Numbered from the stretch's first letter, positions 1-9,302 are shown. The stretch: 62,327 bases of DNA from an uncultured Bacteroidales bacterium (GCA_944322815.1 CALUQB010000014.1:1-62327); one strand, 5' to 3'. The notes: generated by a model from the sequence alone, not told the origin. A program made the numbers and translations.

Positions 1-261
1 GCGGCCGGCCTGCGCCACCGTCTCCGGGTCTATGCCCGCCGCTTTCAGCATGGCTTCCTGCTGTGCCTGCGCTGCCGCCATGTCAGGCATTCCGGCACCC
101 ATCTGCTCCATCAGATGTTCCTGCATGCCTTCGGGCATCTGGAATCCCGGGACGCTTCCGAACATGGCCTGCGCCTGTTCCATTGCTGCCTTCACGGCGG
201 CTTCCTGTGCCGCTCTTGCCATTTCCTCAGGACTTTGAGGATTTGCGTTTTCTTTTGTCAT
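1..261 (-). CDS. Hypothetical protein, N-terminal 87 residues only (cut by window edge)
   Basis: The reading frame starts at the ATG complementary to 259-261 and runs off the left edge with no stop. The visible part has no signal peptide. It is rich in Ala, Met, Gln and Glu: a charged helical stretch (about residues 10-32) is followed by a Met/Gly/Gln-rich segment. It is the last visible gene of the leftward ankyrin/TPR operon, 28 bp after the stop of the ankyrin gene at 290-1264, so it probably shares its transcript. I do not recognise the family. It is probably a cytoplasmic, mostly helical protein working with the ankyrin proteins; that role is inferred from position only. Confidence 0.6.
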   Translation of the reverse strand, partial: MTKENANPQSPEEMARAAQEAAVKAAMEQAQAMFGSVPGFQMPEGMQEHLMEQMGAGMPDMAAAQAQQEAMLKAAGIDPETVAQAGR

Positions 262-289
262 ATCGTCTTGATTATTAAAATGTGATACT

Positions 290-1264
290 CTATCCTTCTG
301 CTCCTGCTGTCAGCAGTATTTCCGTGATTTCGTTATAACCCCGTTCGCTGGCATAATACAATGCCGTATGCTGGAGATTGTCCGCAAGGTTTACGTCCGC
401 CCCATGCTCTACAAGGAGAGAGACAAACTCGTTGTTTCCTTCTCTGGCGGCAAGGATCAGGGGCGTTTCCCCGTTCCCGTTCTGCGCATCTGCCTGTGCA
501 TGTGCCGCTATCAGGTCGTTGCCTATGAACTTGTTTCCGGACCATGCGGCAAAATGCAGAGGGCTGTTTCCGTTTAGCTGGCTCCTGTTTGCATCCGCCC
601 CGGCATCGAGCAGGAGTTTGGCGACAGCAAGGTTGCCTTTCATGCAGGCAATGATCAGAGGGGTTTCTCCGTCGTCATTCGTTGCGTCTGTCATGTCGGG
701 GAATGTGGAAAGAAGCGAACGGACGATTTCCGACTGGCCGTTGAAGGCCGCCTGATGAAGCGGTGTGTTGCCATGTGTGTCGGCAGTGCTTCCTGTGGAC
801 AGACGTTCCACCACTTCACGCAATCCGTGTGCGGTGGCGTAGTCTATAGCCTTGTGTCCCGTATTGTCTGCGATTTCAGTGTCCGCTCCCTGTTCGATCA
901 GAAACATGGCGGTATCGGTACGTCTGTTCTCAAGCAGACGGATTAAAGGAGTACGCCCTTCATTGTCCGTGGCATCCAACTCGGCTCCATATTGCACAAG
1001 TTTCCCGATAATTTCCTTGTTCCCGCTTCTGGAAGCGGCGTGAAGAGGAGTTTCCGACAGGTTGTTGGAGACGAAAACATCTGCATCATTGTCAAGGAGT
1101 AGATTGACTATATCCCTGAAACCTTTCAGGCAGGCATAATATAGAGGCGTGTTGCCTTCTGCATCACGCTTGTTCACGTCGATGCCGCCTTTCTTCAGGA
1201 ATATCTGTACAATGCCTTTCTGTCCGTTACGGCAGGCATTCAGGAAAGTCATATTGTTGTCCAT
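290..1264 (-). CDS. Ankyrin-repeat protein (324 aa)
   Basis: Nearly the whole protein consists of about nine ankyrin repeats with the usual GxTPLxxA, LLxxGADxN and NEGRTPL-type signatures, from about residue 5 to 322. There is no signal peptide or membrane segment, so it should be cytoplasmic. Ankyrin repeats bind proteins; no catalytic domain is attached. It lies 7 bp after the upstream ankyrin gene (1272-2852), so the two are cotranscribed and possibly translationally coupled. Tandem ankyrin genes beside a small TPR-like protein recall immunity or adaptor modules of effector systems, but no toxin is visible. The partner is unknown. Confidence 0.85.
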   Translation of the reverse strand: MDNNMTFLNACRNGQKGIVQIFLKKGGIDVNKRDAEGNTPLYYACLKGFRDIVNLLLDNDADVFVSNNLSETPLHAASRSGNKEIIGKLVQYGAELDATDNEGRTPLIRLLENRRTDTAMFLIEQGADTEIADNTGHKAIDYATAHGLREVVERLSTGSTADTHGNTPLHQAAFNGQSEIVRSLLSTFPDMTDATNDDGETPLIIACMKGNLAVAKLLLDAGADANRSQLNGNSPLHFAAWSGNKFIGNDLIAAHAQADAQNGNGETPLILAAREGNNEFVSLLVEHGADVNLADNLQHTALYYASERGYNEITEILLTAGAEG

Positions 1265-1271
1265 ATCTTTC

Positions 1272-2852
1272 TCAGTTGTATTTCAATAAGAATTTTACAA
1301 GGGATTCGTCGTTCTTCTTCGCTGCAATGGCCAGGGCTGTCAGCCCCTCATTGTTCACGGCGTTCACGTCCGGTGTGCCGAAGTCCATCACGAGGGAGGC
1401 TGCTTCCTTCGAGCCGCTCGTCGAGCTGGCTGCGATATAATGCAGCATGGTATTGCCCCATTTGTCTCTGGCGTTGATGTTTGCACCGGCTTCAAGCAGG
1501 GTTTCAAGTGTCTCGGCATCCTGTTCCGTGCAGGTCCGCCCGCCGTATGGATATGATCTTGGCAGAGCCGCAAAACGCGGGATGTTGCCGTTCCAGAATC
1601 GTCCTCCGTAGAGATTCATTGCAGGAGTCTGCCCCTGCCGGTTGGCGGCATTCACATCTGCCCCGATCTCCACGAGATAGCGTACAGCCCAGACTCCCGT
1701 GTCATATCCGGCTCCGCGGCAGGCGACGGACAAGGCCGTGTTTCCCTCCTTGTCGGCAGGACTTTCCGGGTTCCATCCGCATTCTGTCAGGCACTGGAGA
1801 AAATGCAGGCAAGTCTCTTTGTCTTCATGGCGATGGCCGTTTCGGTTCATCCACACGGCAAAGGCCGTCCGTTCTTCCGCATCCTTGAAATCAGGGTCGG
1901 CACCGCCTCTGAGCAGCATTTCTGCGGCGGTGAAGTTCTCCCATATCAAGGCGCATCCTAAAGGCGACTTGCCTTGGAAGTCATGGAATTTTTCATCTTC
2001 GCAAATGGCTTGCGGATCTGCACCGGAACGCAACAGGGCATCCAGCGCCGTGTCATCCTTGTACCATAATGCCTGGAAGATGTCCAGTCCCCCGGCAAGT
2101 GCAGCCAGTTCGTCCGTTTCGGGATCCTGTCCGGACAGCAATGCCCCGATTTTACGTGCACCGCTTTCCACGGCTATGTCAAAGGCTGTCTTCCCGATGC
2201 TGTCCTTTTCTTCCGGGTCTATCTGTCCGTTTTCCAGAATGAGCTTTGCCGTGTGGCAGCATTGTCTGTCCGATTCCCGCAGGTTTTCCAGTTCGGCATA
2301 AGTTTCCTGCTTGGATTTGTCCGAGTACCACCGTTGGAAAAAATCCTCTATCCGTCTTTCCGTGCGCCTGATCTCATCTGCAATAAGTCCGGCAGACAGG
2401 CAGATGACGTGCATCACGTTTCTGCCGCTCCTGTCTGTAGAATCAATACGGTTCCCTGATGTCAGAATGACATCGGCCATCAGGAAATTGCGGTTGCGCA
2501 CGGCTTCTATCAGGGCGGTCGTGTCTTTGCCGGAACGTGGCACTCTCGCCCCTTTGGACAGAAGCAGGCCGGCGATGTCGGCATCGTCCGGTCGGGAACC
2601 GCGTCGTGCCATGACGCACAACGGTGTGTCGCCGTCGTTGTTTTTCACGTTGGGGTCCGCGCCCCTGTCCAGCAGGATACCCACGGCAGTCATGTCTGCA
2701 AAATGGCAGGCCGTATGCAGCGGGGTATTGTTTTTCCGGCTTTCGTCCAGGCTGTCAAGCGGGACATCCCGGTAGGCTTCGTATAATCCGGAAGGTCCCG
2801 AATCATGGGAAGTGTGCAGCCCGTAGATTTCTTTATTGGTTATCATTGTCAT
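1272..2852 (-). CDS. Ankyrin-repeat protein (526 aa)
   Basis: Ankyrin repeats occupy about residues 41-165 and again from about 205 to the C terminus, with NTPLHTA, GADPNVKN, GKTAFDIA and GNTMLHYI-type motifs. A charged, probably helical insertion (about 165-205, with Arg/Glu/Gln-rich coiled-coil character) divides the two arrays. There is no signal peptide, so a cytoplasmic scaffold or binding protein is expected. The start overlaps the end of the upstream gene (2833-3324) by 20 bp, which implies coupled translation. An ATG two codons downstream is an alternative start. No enzymatic domain is seen. The operon partners suggest a shared, uncharacterised role under the TetR regulator at 3482-4093. 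Confidence 0.85.
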   Translation of the reverse strand: MTMITNKEIYGLHTSHDSGPSGLYEAYRDVPLDSLDESRKNNTPLHTACHFADMTAVGILLDRGADPNVKNNDGDTPLCVMARRGSRPDDADIAGLLLSKGARVPRSGKDTTALIEAVRNRNFLMADVILTSGNRIDSTDRSGRNVMHVICLSAGLIADEIRRTERRIEDFFQRWYSDKSKQETYAELENLRESDRQCCHTAKLILENGQIDPEEKDSIGKTAFDIAVESGARKIGALLSGQDPETDELAALAGGLDIFQALWYKDDTALDALLRSGADPQAICEDEKFHDFQGKSPLGCALIWENFTAAEMLLRGGADPDFKDAEERTAFAVWMNRNGHRHEDKETCLHFLQCLTECGWNPESPADKEGNTALSVACRGAGYDTGVWAVRYLVEIGADVNAANRQGQTPAMNLYGGRFWNGNIPRFAALPRSYPYGGRTCTEQDAETLETLLEAGANINARDKWGNTMLHYIAASSTSGSKEAASLVMDFGTPDVNAVNNEGLTALAIAAKKNDESLVKFLLKYN

Positions 2853-3324
2853 TTTGAGAGTTGATTAATGTTTCAATATGCTTGTATTTCGCGCCCAGCC
2901 GGAAGGAAATGGCCTTGACTTCATTGTATAAATGCAGTTTGAAAGAGGCTTCCGCCTTCAGGCGCAGGATACGCAAATATGCCAGCGGCTCGGGAGTGCC
3001 TTGCGGTATGGGGCAGAACGGCGGTTCCTCGTCATGGAGGTAACGGAGGAACGTTTCAGGAAGTCTTTCCGTGCCGTGGCCGACATTCACAGGTACAAGG
3101 CGTTCGGCTTCACAAAGCAGCCTGTGGCACTCATCGTACCATCCCACCATGAAACAGCAGAGGGCTTTGTTGTACAGTAACTTGAAATCCTTGACCTTAA
3201 GGTGGTCAAAGCATATATAGGCGGAAGCAAAAGCCTTGTTGCTTAGGAATGAAACTCCGGCAGCGAACAGCTTGTCCGCCTCTTCCTCAGGCAAGGCGTT
3301 GGGGGTATTTGCAAACAGTGTCAC
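2833..3324 (-). CDS. TPR-like helical protein (163 aa), first gene of the ankyrin operon
   Basis: A short all-helical protein. Residues about 15-65 resemble a tetratricopeptide-type helix pair (an aromatic/Ala-rich helix followed by a YNKALCCFMVGWYDE-type helix); a second helical pair lies near residues 105-160. The start is a GTG at 3322-3324; no in-frame ATG precedes the conserved-looking region. It is the first gene downstream of the promoter at 3374-3403, and its end overlaps the next ankyrin gene by 20 bp. TPR-like proteins are chaperones or adaptors, so it may act together with the two ankyrin proteins. The family is not recognised with confidence. Confidence 0.65.
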   Translation of the reverse strand: MTLFANTPNALPEEEADKLFAAGVSFLSNKAFASAYICFDHLKVKDFKLLYNKALCCFMVGWYDECHRLLCEAERLVPVNVGHGTERLPETFLRYLHDEEPPFCPIPQGTPEPLAYLRILRLKAEASFKLHLYNEVKAISFRLGAKYKHIETLINSQNDNDNQ

Positions 3325-3373
3325 GTCCTTTGTGGTATTTGTTGTCTATCTGCTGAAAGTAAATTCATATATG

Positions 3374-3403
3374 CAAATATAAACAAAGGGACGCAAAAAC
3401 AAA
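3374..3403 (-). promoter_or_regulatory. Bacteroidota-type promoter of the TPR/ankyrin operon
   Basis: On the minus strand TTTG (complement of 3400-3403) is followed after 18 bp by TATATTTG (complement of 3374-3381). This matches TTTG-N19-TAnnTTTG with one base less spacing. The predicted start of transcription, near 3367, gives a leader of about 43 nt before the GTG of the first operon gene. Confidence 0.65.
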
Positions 3404-3419
3404 CCAACTGGTCTGTTTT
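3396..3419. promoter_or_regulatory. Candidate TetR operator
   Basis: A 24-bp palindrome with 11-bp arms (3396-3406 and 3409-3419) matching at 10 of 11 positions around a 2-bp centre; the core reads ACCAACTGGT. It covers the -33 box (3400-3403) of the leftward ankyrin operon promoter, and the TetR gene ends 63 bp away. Binding there would block RNA polymerase. Confidence 0.55.
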
Positions 3420-3481
3420 GTTGTAAAAAAACTCCTTATATGGATAATATGCAGGTACGTGGTTGTGCCGGAAACCAGGCT

Positions 3482-4093
3482 TCAGGCTTTCAGCAACGAG
3501 TAAATGAAATGGAGTCTTTGCGACAGTTGTCTGGTATTCAATCCTTGAAAGAAAGACTGCTCGAAAGAAATGCCGAAAAAGACTTGCCAAAACATCGAGG
3601 CAGTTTCTTCCACATCCAGATCCTGACGTATTTCTCCGTTTTCTTTTGCATTTTGGAGGGCAGACTTCCACAACTGGAGATTCTGATCAAATATGGCGGC
3701 CAACTTTTTCTCCACATTCGGATAATACAACCGTACCTGCATCAGCAGATGGTAGTAGTAGAAATTGAAGCAGCAATCGTTGGGATTGTTGCCGTCATCG
3801 AGCATTTGCACAAGGCGGTTCATGGTATTTTCCACCCCATTTACATATTGGTCGATAAACTCCGAAAATGAACCTGCCGTGAACTGAAATTTGTTCTCCA
3901 ACTGCTGGGTGCGAAATACATATTTGTCCACCACCGCCACGAACAGGTCCTGCTTGAGAGGGAAATAATAAATCAGCCCGGCCTTTGACAGTCCGCAGGC
4001 TTTTGCTATTTCCATTTGGGTGGCTTTTTCATAGTTCATTTTGGCGAATACCCGTAATGCCTTTTCCAATACTTCTTCCCTGTTGGTAAACAT
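3482..4093 (-). CDS. TetR/AcrR family transcriptional regulator
   Basis: The N terminus is a typical TetR DNA-binding domain: the first helices (about residues 5-25), then a helix-turn-helix with the TQMEIAKACGLSKAGLIYYF-type recognition segment (about 27-46). The C-terminal ligand and dimer domain is helical and aromatic-rich. The start at 4091-4093 is preferred over the in-frame ATG at 4165 because a -10-like TATCTTCG lies between them (about 4110-4125), and because the HTH sits at the usual distance from the shorter N terminus (203 aa, a normal length). A palindrome on the neighbouring promoter (3396-3419) makes the ankyrin/TPR operon its most likely target. The ligand is unknown. Confidence 0.88.
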   Translation of the reverse strand: MFTNREEVLEKALRVFAKMNYEKATQMEIAKACGLSKAGLIYYFPLKQDLFVAVVDKYVFRTQQLENKFQFTAGSFSEFIDQYVNGVENTMNRLVQMLDDGNNPNDCCFNFYYYHLLMQVRLYYPNVEKKLAAIFDQNLQLWKSALQNAKENGEIRQDLDVEETASMFWQVFFGISFEQSFFQGLNTRQLSQRLHFIYSLLKA

Positions 4094-4231
4094 ATTTTTT
4101 CTGTTATTTTCTTTGATGGACGAAGATACGGAATTTTCTATTTTCAGACATTTGTATGCCTGCAAATTTTTTTTGCGTTATAATATACCCCCGTGTCTTA
4201 GAAAGCGTATTTTGCCATAACGGCATATACG

Positions 4232-4266
4232 AAAAAATCCTTGAAGTAGTTGGACTTCAAGGATTT
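4232..4266 (-). terminator. Rho-independent terminator after tRNA-Asp
   Basis: A perfect 12-bp inverted repeat (4235-4246 and 4255-4266) with an 8-nt loop. Read leftward it ends in a run of six T. It lies 21 bp after the 3' end of tRNA-Asp. Confidence 0.85.
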
Positions 4267-4287
4267 GCTTTAATTTGCCAAAACTTT

Positions 4288-4364
4288 TGGCGGTGCGGAC
4301 GGGACTCGAACCCGCGACCCCCGGCGTGACAGGCCGGTATTCTAACCAGCTGAACTACCGCACC
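4288..4364 (-). tRNA. tRNA-Asp (GTC)
   Basis: A complete cloverleaf on the minus strand: 7-bp acceptor stem GGTGCGG/CCGCACC, D-arm with AGTTCAGCTGG, anticodon loop CTGTCAC (anticodon GTC), T-arm GGTTCGAGTCC, discriminator G and an encoded CCA (4288-4290). A terminator follows at 4232-4266. It separates the TetR/ankyrin block from the housekeeping genes to its right. Confidence 0.97.
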
Positions 4365-4495
4365 ATTTTTAAGAACTTGCTTGTGCTTTTCAGAGGTGTT
4401 TCCCTGATTGCGGATGCAAAGATAGGTAAAATTTCTGACCCTCCAAATTTTTTTTGAAAAAATTGCAAAAAATGCGATCGTGAAAAATAAAAAAA

Positions 4496-4523
4496 AGCCG
4501 GAGCGGCAGAATCCGTTCCGGCT
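4496..4523 (-). terminator. Terminator of hsp20
   Basis: GCCGGAGCGG/CCGTTCCGGC stem (4497-4506 and 4513-4522, one G-T pair) with a 6-nt loop, followed in the leftward direction by a run of eight T. It begins 10 bp after the hsp20 stop codon. Confidence 0.9.
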
Positions 4524-4531
4524 CATACTGA

Positions 4532-4960
4532 TTATTCAATGGTGATAACTCTCTTGCTGTCTTCAGGTTTGGTCTTTTCGATCTTAGGGATGATGACATT
4601 CAGCACACCGTTCTCGACTTTCGCACTGATCTTTTCCCTCTCGACATCATCAGGCAGCACCATAGTCTGCTGGAATTTGCTGTAAGAGAATTCGCGACGG
4701 AGGTAATGTCCGTTTTTCTTCTCTTCTTTCTCATCGACTTTCTTTTCCATCTCAATGGCCAGATTCCCGTTTTCATCGATATGGACTTTGAAGTCTTCCT
4801 TTTTCATGCCAGGAGCGGCCACTTCGATTTCGTAGCTGTTCTCGTTTTCCAATACGTTGATGGCAGGAGCCGTAGCATTTGTTCTGACCATCCAGTCGTT
4901 GTCAAAGAAATCATTGAAAATGTCAGGCAACCAATTCTGGTTTTTTCTAACAGGTACCAT
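4532..4960 (-). CDS. Hsp20/alpha-crystallin small heat shock protein
   Basis: A 142-aa small heat shock protein, an ATP-independent chaperone that holds unfolding proteins in the cytoplasm. The alpha-crystallin domain spans about residues 30-135: NVLENENSYEIEVAAPG opens it, the LRREFSYSKFQQTMVLPDDV segment follows, and the A-x-x-x-NGVLxVxIPK motif closes it. The short N-terminal arm (NWLPDIFNDFFD) is typical of Bacteroidota members. A strong AGGAG ribosome binding site lies about 8 bp upstream of the start (complement of roughly 4969-4973). It is monocistronic, with its own terminator, and divergent from uvrA. No CIRCE or other heat-shock operator could be recognised. Confidence 0.95.
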   Translation of the reverse strand: MVPVRKNQNWLPDIFNDFFDNDWMVRTNATAPAINVLENENSYEIEVAAPGMKKEDFKVHIDENGNLAIEMEKKVDEKEEKKNGHYLRREFSYSKFQQTMVLPDDVEREKISAKVENGVLNVIIPKIEKTKPEDSKRVITIE

Positions 4961-5004
4961 AGTTTTATCTCCTATAATTTTAAATTGTTCTAAATATAAT
5001 TCTC

Positions 5005-5036
5005 AGGGCATCAGCCCTTTGTGCTTTTTCAAGCAC
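5005..5036. other. Two adjacent short hairpins between hsp20 and uvrA
   Basis: AGGGC-ATCA-GCCCT (5005-5018) is followed directly by GTGCTT-TTTC-AAGCAC (5021-5036). The first core (AGGGCATCA-GCCCT) is almost the same as a core repeated twice in the element at 24261-24424. The rest of the 230-bp divergent gap holds a -7-like TATATTTG (5162-5169) for uvrA, without a clear -33 box. Confidence 0.45.
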
Positions 5037-5190
5037 GACTTGAGAAATATCAATTGCCGTGCCGCAGGCGATTCGTGCCGCGGAAGAAGAAAAAAAGGAA
5101 AATATGTCACCGGGACTTGCCAATTTGTCTGTTTCGGGGTGTCAGAATGTCCGAAAAACATTATATTTGAAGTTGATTTCATGAGAGAAT

Positions 5191-8028
5191 ATGGGTGAAG
5201 AAGGAAACATACTGATAAAAGGGGCGAAGGTGAATAACCTGAAAAACGTGACTGTCGGGATTCCGCGCGGCAAGTTCGTTGTCATCACGGGTATTTCCGG
5301 ATCCGGGAAATCATCATTGGCCTTTGATACATTGTTTGCAGAAGGCCAGCGGCGCTTTGCGGAAAGCTTGTCGTCCTATGCGAGACAGTTCCTGGGCAGG
5401 ATGGTGAAGCCTGATGTGGAACAGATAGAAGGCATACCTCCGGCTATCGCCATAGAGCAGAAAGTGAACACGAGGAATCCCAGGTCTACCGTAGCTACCA
5501 GTACTGAAATTTATGATTATCTGAGAATCATTTTCGCCAGAATCGGACGGACTTATTCACCGATATCGGGAGAGGAGGTGAAATGCCATACGGCCAATGA
5601 TGTTCTTGAGTACATCTTTTCTTCGCATGCCTGTACAATATATATATTGTCCGACCTGAAATGGAGTGAAAGGGAGGATAAGGTCGAACTGATGCTGGCT
5701 TTGAAAGAGGAAGGGTATTCGAGATTCTATTCCGGCGGACAGGTCATCAGGATAGAGGAAATGATGCAGAGGGCGGAGAGCGGTGACTATCCTGAGGAAC
5801 TTTATCTTCTGGTGGACAGGCTGCGTATGCCGGGTGATGACGTGCGGATGACCGATATGGAGAAGTCTGACCTGGATACGAGACTGCGTTCATCCATTGC
5901 CACGGCTTTTGAAAAGGGTGACGGTACCCTGTATCTCAAGGCGGACGATGCTGCTCTCCGCCGGTTCGTGAGCCGGTTCGAGGCTGACGGGATGACTTTT
6001 CAGGAACCTGACGAGTATATGTTCAGTTTCAACAGTCCTCTCGGAGCCTGTCCTGACTGTGGCGGCCTGGGGCAGATCATCGGTATCAGCGAGGAACTGG
6101 TCGTGCCGGACAAGAGCAAAAGCATTTACGATGGGGCCATAGCATGCTGGAGAGGGGAGAAGATGAGCTGGTTCAAGGATCAGATGGTGAAAAATGCCTA
6201 CAAACATGACCTTCGCGTGTTCGAGCCGTACTGCAACCTTTCGGAAAATGAAAGGGATCTGGTATGGAACGGTTTCAAGGCCGATACTGAAGAGGAATCC
6301 ATCATCGGTCTGAATGAGTTCTTCAAATGGGTCGAGTCGAACAAGTACAAGATCCAATATAAGTACATGCTCAGCAGGTATTCAGGCAGGACTGTCTGCC
6401 GTACTTGTGGCGGAAGCAGGCTCAGGAAAGATGCCCTGTACGTGAGGGTCGGCGGCAAGAACATACATGAACTCCTGTGTATGAACGTGGACCAGCTTTA
6501 CGGTTTCTTTTCTTCGCTTAAGCTGACTGAATATGAGAAGACTGTCGTGTCGAAGGCAGTCGATGAGATATTGTCTCGCCTGCAGTACATCAGGGATGTC
6601 GGCCTCTCATACCTTACACTGAACAGGACTTCGAACACATTGTCCGGCGGCGAAAGCCAGAGGATAAACCTGGTGACGGCTCTGGGCAGTTCCCTGGTCG
6701 GGTCGATGTATATACTGGACGAACCGAGCATAGGCCTGCACCCGCGCGACACGGACAGGCTTATATCGGTGCTGAGAAAGCTCCGGGACATAGGGAATAC
6801 CGTGGTTGTGGTAGAACATGACGAAGAGATCATGAGGGCGGCGGATCTGCTCATAGATATCGGTCCGAAAGCCGGAGTGAACGGAGGACAGATAGTCTTC
6901 GAAGGCCGGCTCGGTCCGCAGATCAGCCAGGAGCAGATAGACAGGTCGCTGACTCTGCAGTATCTTTCCGGACAGAGATCCAGATATGTCAGGGAAAAAC
7001 GGACTCCGGTATATTCGATTCAGGTGGAAGGCGCCATGGAGCACAATCTGAAAGATATCGATGTGAAATTTCCGTTGGGTGTCCTGACTGTGGTCACAGG
7101 TGTCAGCGGAAGCGGAAAGTCCTCTCTTGTCGGCGATATCCTGTACCCGGCACTGTTCAGGCATATAAACCATACCGGCTCTGCTCCAGGCACATTCCGC
7201 AAGCTTTCAGGAAACCTCGACCGTATCAGCCAGGTGGAGTATGTCGACCAGAATCCGATAGGCAAGAGCTCTCGCTCCAATGCCGTCACATACCTGAAGG
7301 TATATGACGATATCAGGAAGCTGCTCTCCGAGCAGCAATATGCGAAAATAAACGGATATACACCTTCGCACTTTTCTTTCAATATCGACGGAGGACGTTG
7401 TCCGGAATGTCAGGGTGAGGGTTTCGTGAAGATAGAAATGCAGTTCATGGCTGATGTGACCATGGTTTGCGAGGCTTGTGGAGGAAAACGTTTCAAGCCT
7501 GATATACTGGAAGTCCGCTACAAGGGAAAGAACATAGATGATATTCTGAACATGAGCGTGGAAGAGGCGGTGGATTTCTTCTCGTCCCAGCCGGAGCCGG
7601 CCGTAAAGAAAATAGCTGAAAGGCTGCAGCCTCTGATGGATGTCGGCCTGTCCTATATCAAGCTCGGTCAGAGCAGCAGTACGCTCAGCGGGGGAGAGAG
7701 CCAGAGGATAAAACTGGCATACTTCCTTTCGATGAATGATTCCATGTCCAGAAACAGGGACCAGCACATCCTTTTCATATTCGACGAGCCTACTACAGGC
7801 CTGCATTTCTATGATGTGGAGAAGCTTCTCAAATCGTTTGACGCCCTGCTTTCGAAAGGACATTCGATAGTGGTGGTGGAGCACAATCCGGATGTTATCA
7901 AGGCCGCTGACTGGGTGATAGATCTCGGACCTGAGGCCGGAGACGGAGGCGGTCGTGTCGTCTTCGAAGGTACACCTGAGAGTCTGATGGAGTCAGGCGG
8001 GACTTATACGGCAAAATACCTTAAATAA
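5191..8028 (+). CDS. uvrA: Excinuclease ABC subunit A
   Basis: UvrA is the DNA-damage-sensing ATPase of nucleotide excision repair; it loads UvrB at lesions. The 945-aa length is normal. There are two ABC modules: Walker A [14 protein letters not shown] near residues 35-48 and [14 protein letters not shown] near 640, and two LSGGESQRI signatures followed by DEPSIGLHP and DEPTTGLHF Walker B motifs. Zinc fingers of the CPDCGG...CRTCGG and CPECQG...CEACGG type interrupt the modules. ATG 5191 gives the standard N terminus. A TATATTTG box lies about 22 bp upstream. waaA follows 8 bp later and is probably cotranscribed. Many Bacteroidota carry more than one UvrA paralogue. Confidence 0.95.
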   Translation: MGEEGNILIKGAKVNNLKNVTVGIPRGKFVVITGISGSGKSSLAFDTLFAEGQRRFAESLSSYARQFLGRMVKPDVEQIEGIPPAIAIEQKVNTRNPRSTVATSTEIYDYLRIIFARIGRTYSPISGEEVKCHTANDVLEYIFSSHACTIYILSDLKWSEREDKVELMLALKEEGYSRFYSGGQVIRIEEMMQRAESGDYPEELYLLVDRLRMPGDDVRMTDMEKSDLDTRLRSSIATAFEKGDGTLYLKADDAALRRFVSRFEADGMTFQEPDEYMFSFNSPLGACPDCGGLGQIIGISEELVVPDKSKSIYDGAIACWRGEKMSWFKDQMVKNAYKHDLRVFEPYCNLSENERDLVWNGFKADTEEESIIGLNEFFKWVESNKYKIQYKYMLSRYSGRTVCRTCGGSRLRKDALYVRVGGKNIHELLCMNVDQLYGFFSSLKLTEYEKTVVSKAVDEILSRLQYIRDVGLSYLTLNRTSNTLSGGESQRINLVTALGSSLVGSMYILDEPSIGLHPRDTDRLISVLRKLRDIGNTVVVVEHDEEIMRAADLLIDIGPKAGVNGGQIVFEGRLGPQISQEQIDRSLTLQYLSGQRSRYVREKRTPVYSIQVEGAMEHNLKDIDVKFPLGVLTVVTGVSGSGKSSLVGDILYPALFRHINHTGSAPGTFRKLSGNLDRISQVEYVDQNPIGKSSRSNAVTYLKVYDDIRKLLSEQQYAKINGYTPSHFSFNIDGGRCPECQGEGFVKIEMQFMADVTMVCEACGGKRFKPDILEVRYKGKNIDDILNMSVEEAVDFFSSQPEPAVKKIAERLQPLMDVGLSYIKLGQSSSTLSGGESQRIKLAYFLSMNDSMSRNRDQHILFIFDEPTTGLHFYDVEKLLKSFDALLSKGHSIVVVEHNPDVIKAADWVIDLGPEAGDGGGRVVFEGTPESLMESGGTYTAKYLK

Positions 8029-8036
8029 TTCATATC

Positions 8037-9302
8037 ATGTACACTTTGTTGATCTGTATCGCATCTCTTGTACTCAGGGTCATAGCTCTGTGGAATGACA
8101 AAATCCGTCTTTTCGTCGACGGCCGGAAGAATCTGCTCTCCAGGATAGAGACTGCAGTGAAAGGTCATGATGACATAATATGGTTTCACGTGGCTTCAAT
8201 GGGCGAGTTTGAGGAAGCGCGTCCGGTGATGGAGGAAGTGCGCAGAAGGTATCCCCAGAAGAAGATCCTGCTGACTATCTTTTCACCGTCAGGGTACAGT
8301 CATCGCAAGAACTGGAAAACTGTGGACTGGGTATTCTATCTTCCTCTTGATACCTGGTTCAATGCCAGGAAATTCATCAGGATAGTCCGCCCGTCGAAGG
8401 CTGTCTTCACGATAGGTGAATTCTGGTTCAATTATCTCGGTCAGCTGAAACGCCATCATGTGGATACTTATATCATGTCGCTTCTCGCTTCGAAGGATTC
8501 TCCATATCTCAAATGGTATGGCTGGCCGTATCGCAGGGCGTTGAGGTCCGTCTACAAATGTGTAATGGTGAAGAATCATGAGACAAAGGACGTACTTGAA
8601 GGTTTCGGCTGCAGGAATGTGGAAGTGACCGGCGATGCCAGATTCGACAGAGTAATGAAGATCGCTGCCGAAGACTGGCACGACAAGATAGTGGAGACTT
8701 GGGCAGACGGCAAAAAAGTGGCGATAGCCGGCAGTACCGGAAGTAAGGATGACGAACTGTTCATCTCTCTTCTGAAAGACTATCCTGAAGACAAGTTCAT
8801 GTTCGTCCCTCATGAGCTGGATGAAGGTCCGGTAAGACATATCCTGGATTCGGCTCCGGGAAAGTCGATATTATATACAGATGTAGAATATGTATTCTCT
8901 TCAGGTATTCCTGACAATGCCAGATCAGGTGTGATGGAAACCATGAAGCAGGCCCAGGTGCTGGTAGTCAATAAAATCGGTATGCTGTCCCGTCTGTATC
9001 GTTATGGATGGTGTGCACTGATAGGCGGCGGTTTCGAGAATCTTCCACACAGTGTCATGGAGGCTGCCGTATATGGTATCCCGGTAGCCATGGGACCGCA
9101 ATATCACAAGAACAAGCAGTTTGTCGATCTCATGCGGCTCGGTGCCGCTGATTCCGTATCAAATGAGAAGGACATACATGACTGGTTCGGGAAGTACCAC
9201 GGCGATGCCGCACTGCTGGAGCAGGCCGGCAGGATCACGGAAGAATACTGTCGTGACAATGCCGGTGCCACCGGACGGATCACTGATATCATTTTGGGGT
9301 GA
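8037..9302 (+). CDS. waaA: 3-deoxy-D-manno-octulosonic acid (Kdo) transferase
   Basis: WaaA/KdtA transfers Kdo from CMP-Kdo to lipid A precursor at the inner face of the cytoplasmic membrane, starting LPS core synthesis. The N terminus carries a single hydrophobic anchor (residues 1-17). The N-terminal Rossmann domain contains the conserved SMGEFEEARP motif with the catalytic Glu. The C-terminal domain has AGSTG, a glycine-rich GGGFENLPHS segment and an EAAVYGIPVAMGP nucleotide-sugar binding motif. At 421 aa it matches the family. It lies 8 bp after uvrA and convergent with the fimbrial pair. Confidence 0.93.
   Translation: MYTLLICIASLVLRVIALWNDKIRLFVDGRKNLLSRIETAVKGHDDIIWFHVASMGEFEEARPVMEEVRRRYPQKKILLTIFSPSGYSHRKNWKTVDWVFYLPLDTWFNARKFIRIVRPSKAVFTIGEFWFNYLGQLKRHHVDTYIMSLLASKDSPYLKWYGWPYRRALRSVYKCVMVKNHETKDVLEGFGCRNVEVTGDARFDRVMKIAAEDWHDKIVETWADGKKVAIAGSTGSKDDELFISLLKDYPEDKFMFVPHELDEGPVRHILDSAPGKSILYTDVEYVFSSGIPDNARSGVMETMKQAQVLVVNKIGMLSRLYRYGWCALIGGGFENLPHSVMEAAVYGIPVAMGPQYHKNKQFVDLMRLGAADSVSNEKDIHDWFGKYHGDAALLEQAGRITEEYCRDNAGATGRITDIILG

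Noticed and set aside
4094-4165. Longer N terminus of the TetR gene
   Set aside because: A -10-like TATCTTCG lies inside the extension, and the HTH would be shifted unusually far from the N terminus.
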